Of a stretch of DNA of 64,000 nt, positions 59,926 through 64,000 are shown piece by piece (within the stretch, counting starts at the first letter, position 1; each line of letters starts with the position of its first letter). The notes under the pieces are model-generated. The model ran no database searches. It worked only from the letters and a program-made list of their open reading frames with translations, and was not told the origin of the DNA. This DNA comes from Lentisphaeria bacterium. Lineage in GTDB: Bacteria > Verrucomicrobiota > Lentisphaeria > Victivallales > Victivallaceae. The translations under genes and the position numbers were made by a program. Location: positions 124,001 to 188,000 of the forward strand of contig JABLYX010000001.1 of the NCBI GenBank assembly GCA_018265615.1, read 5' to 3'.

Positions 59926-62574
59926 ATGAAGTTCTACTGTTTCAGTTCAACTCATTGGGACCGGGAGTGGTATCTGCCGTTCGAGCGTTACCGGATCAAG
60001 CTCGTGGATCTGGCGGAGAAACTGCTCGAGAATCTGGAGACCGTTCCCGGCTGGGAGCAATTCATATTCGATGGGCAGACGGTTGTACTCGAGGACATCA
60101 CGGAACTCCGACCCGATCTTCGGAGGCGGCTCATACGGCAGGTGAAGGCGGGAAAACTGAAGGTCGGTCCGTGGTACGTCATGCCGGACGAATTTCTCGT
60201 CTCCGGCGAAGCTTTGATCCGCAATCTGTTGACCGGCCGTGAGCTTGCCCGCAGATACGGCTGCGAGCCGTGGCCGGTCGGCTATGTCTGCGACGTCTTC
60301 GGCCACATCGCCCAACTGCCGCAACTCCTGCGCGGATTCGGCATCGGGTGCGCCGTCGCCGCACGCGGCATTCCGTGGAAGTCGCCGCAATTTCTTCGCT
60401 GGAAAGCGCCGGACGGCTCCCTTTGCGACCTCGTCAAGCTCGCGCACGGCGGTTATGGCCATTTTTCGTTTCTCTTAGGTCTGAATGGTGCGCCTCTGGA
60501 AAAGAAGGCGTTTCTCGCGAAATTCCGCCCGTATGTGGAGCGTTATCGCGAAACCGATCCCGACGTCGTGATTTTGCCGGATGCGCAGGATCATACCATT
60601 CCGCACCGTCAGCAGCCGGAGGTTCTGCGCTGGATCCGGGAGGCGTATCCCGAAGCGGAACTCCGCCTTACAGACTTCACCAGCCTGCCGGAATTCGCAC
60701 AGGAGAACATTTTGCCCGTGCTCACGGGCGAGCTGGCGGACACGGCCTCGGAGAACGGAGCGAAGATGATGAAGCTCGTCGCGCACTCGCTCTCCTCGCG
60801 TTACGACATCAAGCTGGCCAACGACCTCGCGCAAAATCGTCTGGAACTCGAACTCGAACCGTTTCTCGCGATGCGGGCCGCTTCCGGCGATTTCGGCAAG
60901 ACCGATCGCGCGCTGCTTCGCCGGGCGTGGAGAACGCTGCTGAAGAATCAGGCGCACGACTCGATCTGCGGCTGTTCCACCGATGAGACCCACTTCATGC
61001 AAATGCCGCGTTACCGGGAAGTCATGCAGATCGTTGACGGAATCTTCGGCAGACTCGATCCGCAGCCGGGAATGGAATCCGGCGAGTACTTCCGTCTCCG
61101 CATTTTCAACCCATTGCCGTATCCGCGCGAAGGGGTGATCCGGGTTACTCTGCCGCTGCCATGTGACTACCCGGCCAGCTTTGCGGAGCCGCGTGCGCCG
61201 GAAGCATTCGCTTCGTTCCGGCTTCATGCTGCGAACGGGGAGGAGATTCCGTACACGTTGCTGAAGGTTGAAAAAAACATGCATCGCATTCTCTACGCAG
61301 TAGCGGACGAATATCACATTGCGTTGAAAACCCGTCTCGAACCGTGTGCGTGGACTACACTGGAGTTGACCCCGTCCGCGGTGCCGGTCCGCGATTTCGA
61401 AACGCAGCGGACCGGCCGCCGGAGCGCTGCCAATGAGTTCCTGTCGCTCGAAATCAACAGCGACGGGACTTTCAGCGTGACCGACCGGGAGAGCGGGGCG
61501 CTCATCCGGGAGTTCAACGAATATCTGCTCGACAGCGATGCGGGTGACGGCTGGTATCATGTCCCCCCTGTCGGCGGCCGGACTTTGCTCAGCACGCCGG
61601 AGAGCGCGTCGGTCGCGCTGTTGACGGACTGCTCGTTCCTCACTGAATTCGAGATCGTCCAGCGCTTCCGATTTTCTGCCGGGCTTAACTTCCGCGCTTC
61701 GGCGAACGCGCTTTACAATACAACGGAACAATCAGAAGAAGAAGCGGTTATCACAATCAGAAGCATTGTGTCTCTCGAGGCCGGGAGCCGCCTCCTGAAG
61801 GTGAGAACGACACTTGACAATGTGTTGAAGGATTGCCGCCTGCGTCTCTCCGTCCCGACAGGCCTGTCCGGCAGCTACCTTGCAGGACAGGCGTTTACGT
61901 TGAATACCCGGATGCCCGGGCGTGCAACCGGAAACGCAACCATCGCGGAAACGGAGATGGAACCGCTTGAGAAAAATTTCAGCGGACTCCTCATCCGGAA
62001 TGACGGAAAACGCGGCATCGCGTTCCTGAATCCGGCCGGGCTGCATGAAGCCGCCTGTTTTTCCGGCGACGAAAGCAAGCTTTGCATCACGTTGTTCCGT
62101 GCATTCCGGCGCACGATCAACCGTAACGGTGAGCCGGATGGGGAACTGCAGAAACGCCTGGTCTTCGACTATGCGTACTCCTTCTATCCGGGGCCGCCCG
62201 TTCCTGCGGGTCTTTACCGGGAACTGTTGTTTCTCCGCTGTGATGCACCGCTTCTGTTTCAGAGATCGCAACATCCTTCTCCCCTGCCGGATAAACCGTT
62301 TCTACGACTTTTCGGGGAGCTCGTATTTTCGGCTATGAAACCGGCGGAGGATGGTTCGGGGATCATCCTCCGGCTCTTCAATCCGTCCTGCGAAAAGAAG
62401 AGCGGTGAAGCGGTACTCAGGTCTCCGGCCGAGTCGGTTTCGCTCTGTACGCCCGCGGAAGAGGAGTACCGGACGCTTTCAGGCCATACTGACCGCATCC
62501 CGGTCACTGCCGGCCCGTTCGAGATCGTCACATTGAAACTTTCATTTCATCAGGGAGAGCAAGTGCCATGTTGA
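59926..62574 (+). CDS. GH38-family alpha-mannosidase
   Basis: 882 aa from the ATG at 59926 (GGAGGAG site). Zinc-binding and catalytic motifs: STHWDREWY at 8-16 (His10, Asp12), and nucleophile Asp123 in GYVCDVFGHIAQLPQLLRGF. Later blocks are LPDAQDHTIPHRQQPEVLRW and the helical middle domain with LLKNQAHDSICGCSTDE, another metal-binding His-Asp pair. The remainder is the GH38 beta-sandwich. No signal peptide, so it cleaves imported mannosides in the cytoplasm. The stop overlaps the ManA-like start by seven bases. Confidence 0.95.
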   Translation: MKFYCFSSTHWDREWYLPFERYRIKLVDLAEKLLENLETVPGWEQFIFDGQTVVLEDITELRPDLRRRLIRQVKAGKLKVGPWYVMPDEFLVSGEALIRNLLTGRELARRYGCEPWPVGYVCDVFGHIAQLPQLLRGFGIGCAVAARGIPWKSPQFLRWKAPDGSLCDLVKLAHGGYGHFSFLLGLNGAPLEKKAFLAKFRPYVERYRETDPDVVILPDAQDHTIPHRQQPEVLRWIREAYPEAELRLTDFTSLPEFAQENILPVLTGELADTASENGAKMMKLVAHSLSSRYDIKLANDLAQNRLELELEPFLAMRAASGDFGKTDRALLRRAWRTLLKNQAHDSICGCSTDETHFMQMPRYREVMQIVDGIFGRLDPQPGMESGEYFRLRIFNPLPYPREGVIRVTLPLPCDYPASFAEPRAPEAFASFRLHAANGEEIPYTLLKVEKNMHRILYAVADEYHIALKTRLEPCAWTTLELTPSAVPVRDFETQRTGRRSAANEFLSLEINSDGTFSVTDRESGALIREFNEYLLDSDAGDGWYHVPPVGGRTLLSTPESASVALLTDCSFLTEFEIVQRFRFSAGLNFRASANALYNTTEQSEEEAVITIRSIVSLEAGSRLLKVRTTLDNVLKDCRLRLSVPTGLSGSYLAGQAFTLNTRMPGRATGNATIAETEMEPLEKNFSGLLIRNDGKRGIAFLNPAGLHEAACFSGDESKLCITLFRAFRRTINRNGEPDGELQKRLVFDYAYSFYPGPPVPAGLYRELLFLRCDAPLLFQRSQHPSPLPDKPFLRLFGELVFSAMKPAEDGSGIILRLFNPSCEKKSGEAVLRSPAESVSLCTPAEEEYRTLSGHTDRIPVTAGPFEIVTLKLSFHQGEQVPC

Positions 62575-63623
62575 AACCGTTTAAATTCACCCGCAACCGC
62601 GTGCTCCGGCTCTACCGGGGCGGGAGCGGCATCGACCGCCTGCGCGGAGAACCCGGCGAGGATACCCGTTTCCCGGAGGATTGGATCGCCTCGTGCATCG
62701 AGGGCAACGGCCGCGCCTACCACTCCCCCGGCCACGGCGTCAGCAAAATCGAGTATGGCGGGGAGCTCCATTCCTTCCCGGAGTTCCTTGCAGAGCATGC
62801 CGCCGGGATTCTCGGGGAAAGGCATATCGCCCGCTTCGGTGTGAATCCCGCCGTGCTGACGAAGCTGCTCGACTCGGCGGAGCGGCTGCCGCTGCAGGTG
62901 CATCCGGCCCGCGCCGATGCGGAACGGCTCTTCTGCCTCCCCTACGGCAAAACCGAAGCATGGATCGTGCTCGCGACGCGTATGGCAGGAGGAGAAGAGC
63001 CGTATCTGCTGGCCGGCTTCAACGGAACGTTCGACCGCGAGACCTTCTTTCGCGAGTCGCGCGAGGGAGTTTACCGTAAAGGGCTCGGCATGCTGCACAA
63101 GCTTGCGGTGAAGCCGGGCGACGTCATCGTCATCCGCGGCGGCCTGCCGCACGCGATCGGCCCCGGAGTGACGATGGTCGAGGTCATGGAGCCGAGCGAC
63201 CTCGTGATCGTTCCCGAAATCGACTGCTGCTGCGTGATGCTCGACGAAGCGAAGCGTTTTGCGGGGCTCGCCCCCGAAACCGCGCTTGCGCTCTTCGACA
63301 CAGCCGTCCGGAGCGAAGCGGAGCTGCGCACGGCCATCATGCCGCGGCCGGAAACCGTCGAACGGAACGGAGCCGGGATATTGCGGACCATTCTTCCGTA
63401 CAGTGCATGCAGCGGCTACTTTCAGGCGCAGGAGCTCACGCTCGACGGCGAGTGGCCGCTCACGCCCTGCGGCTGCTTCCGCATCGGGATACCGGTCGAG
63501 GGCGAATTCCGGCTCGGCGGCCTCACGCTCCGCGCCGGGGAGAGCTTCATGGTTCCGTATGAAGCGGAGCCGTACCCGCTTTCCGGCCGCGGCAGGGTCA
63601 TCTGGATCCTGCCGCCCCGGTAG
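62568..63623 (+). CDS. Mannose-6-phosphate isomerase-like (type I) protein
   Basis: 351 aa. Phosphomannose isomerase landmarks: EDWIASCIEGN near residue 37, zinc-binding LDSAERLPLQVHPARADAER around residue 105, GKTEAWIVLATRMAGGEEPY with the metal Glu, and VIRGGLPHAIGPGVTMVEVM with the later His. It lies in one unit with the alpha-mannosidase, so isomerisation of mannose released by GH38 (after phosphorylation) into fructose-6-phosphate is the likely role. The Class I core is present, but the C-terminal region differs from E. coli ManA. Confidence 0.85.
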   Translation: MLKPFKFTRNRVLRLYRGGSGIDRLRGEPGEDTRFPEDWIASCIEGNGRAYHSPGHGVSKIEYGGELHSFPEFLAEHAAGILGERHIARFGVNPAVLTKLLDSAERLPLQVHPARADAERLFCLPYGKTEAWIVLATRMAGGEEPYLLAGFNGTFDRETFFRESREGVYRKGLGMLHKLAVKPGDVIVIRGGLPHAIGPGVTMVEVMEPSDLVIVPEIDCCCVMLDEAKRFAGLAPETALALFDTAVRSEAELRTAIMPRPETVERNGAGILRTILPYSACSGYFQAQELTLDGEWPLTPCGCFRIGIPVEGEFRLGGLTLRAGESFMVPYEAEPYPLSGRGRVIWILPPR

Positions 63624-63629
63624 CGCCTT

Positions 63630-64000
63630 CTATGCCCATATCTGGCGCGGCGGTTCATCCGGGTCCGGCATTCCGAACGCATCGCGGTAAAACCGGGCGG
63701 CGCATGCCAATTGGAACGTGGTCAGATAGATGGTTGCCACGATGCCCACGCAGACCCAGATCAGGCCGATGATGATCGGCACAATTGCCGGAATGCCCAG
63801 CGTTACCATGACTGCCAGCAGGATAACGGGGATCAGGAACACCAGATATCCCGCCGCCAGGATCAGGTTCACCACAAGCAGCCGCCACCAGCCGTAACGG
63901 AAGGCGGCCCAGCCGTTGGCGTAGAGTTCTCCACACGGTTGGGAGTCCTCACCTATGGCTGCAGCAATTACCAGACACTGCCAGTAGATGCCGTAGGCAA
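63630..64000 (-). CDS. Polytopic membrane protein, C-terminal part (cut by right edge)
   Basis: The frame is open to the window edge, so the start is outside. At least three hydrophobic segments are seen: AYGIYWQCLVIAAAIG, WWRLLVVNLILAAGYLVFLI and IVPIIIGLIWVCVGIVATIY. A cytoplasmic end FYRDAFGMPDPDEPPRQIWA follows. The layout (membrane segments, then a short acidic tail) resembles the protein at 16309-17310. Function unknown. Converges on the ManA-like gene six bases away. Confidence 0.65.
   Translation of the reverse strand, partial: AYGIYWQCLVIAAAIGEDSQPCGELYANGWAAFRYGWWRLLVVNLILAAGYLVFLIPVILLAVMVTLGIPAIVPIIIGLIWVCVGIVATIYLTTFQLACAARFYRDAFGMPDPDEPPRQIWA

Overview
The window looks like a chromosomal segment of a Gram-negative, carbohydrate-degrading anaerobe of the PVC superphylum, most likely Lentisphaerota (Victivallis-like). 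This is an inference from protein style. The segment has several type II pseudopilins whose N-termini read FTLIELLVVIAIIA and then LLPAL..AR...C.NNLKQ, many secreted glycosidases and polysaccharide lyases, LacI/AraC/GntR-type regulators, and GC-rich host genes. No 16S gene or other taxonomic anchor is present.

Layout. 1-2311: 3' end of feoB and an HD-domain hydrolase. 2356-13341: an integrated filamentous phage (inovirus) of about 11 kb. Its structural and assembly genes follow the order of coliphage Ff (VII-IX-VIII-III-VI-I-IV). It has a rolling-circle Rep, a candidate ssDNA-binding protein, a three-gene opposite-strand regulatory cluster, a hairpin-rich non-coding region, and an AT-rich two-gene cargo present as a perfect 926-bp tandem duplication. 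A dif-like XerC/XerD site lies at its right end and a XerC half-site repeat at its left end, so the phage appears to have used the host chromosome-dimer resolution site. 13499-20581: host genes (mnmG, peptide ABC permease, AAC(6')-type acetyltransferase, C45-type hydrolase, sugar uptake permease). 20587-28722: a zone of gene decay around an intact GntR/GH20 pair and a tRNA-Pro.

29016-42685: a pectin (rhamnogalacturonan-I) utilisation locus with two GH28 enzymes, two PL11 rhamnogalacturonan lyases, two SGNH acetylesterases, a GPH-type transporter, an oxidoreductase, a pseudopilin and a LacI regulator. Four transcription units carry a shared ATGTAYGA-type operator candidate, one of them just downstream of a consensus sigma-70 promoter. 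42768-47759: a three-gene TerB-N/C, BrxD-like (DUF2791) ATPase and Lhr-like helicase operon, a candidate DNA-processing or defence module. 47745-51449: glycerophosphodiester/glycerol-3-phosphate genes, a DeoR regulator and an aldose epimerase. 51436-56157: an esterase, a large clan GH-A enzyme and its upstream pseudopilin. 56407-63623: an AraC, NCS1-type permease, small membrane protein, second AraC, GH38 alpha-mannosidase and ManA-like isomerase cluster for mannosides. The right edge cuts a membrane protein.

The most noteworthy items are the inovirus with its extremely Cys/His-rich, eight-repeat adsorption-protein candidate, the duplicated cargo, the dif integration, the TerB/BrxD/helicase operon, and the recurrent pairing of one pseudopilin gene with the secreted hydrolase just downstream (two intact pairs and two decayed ones).
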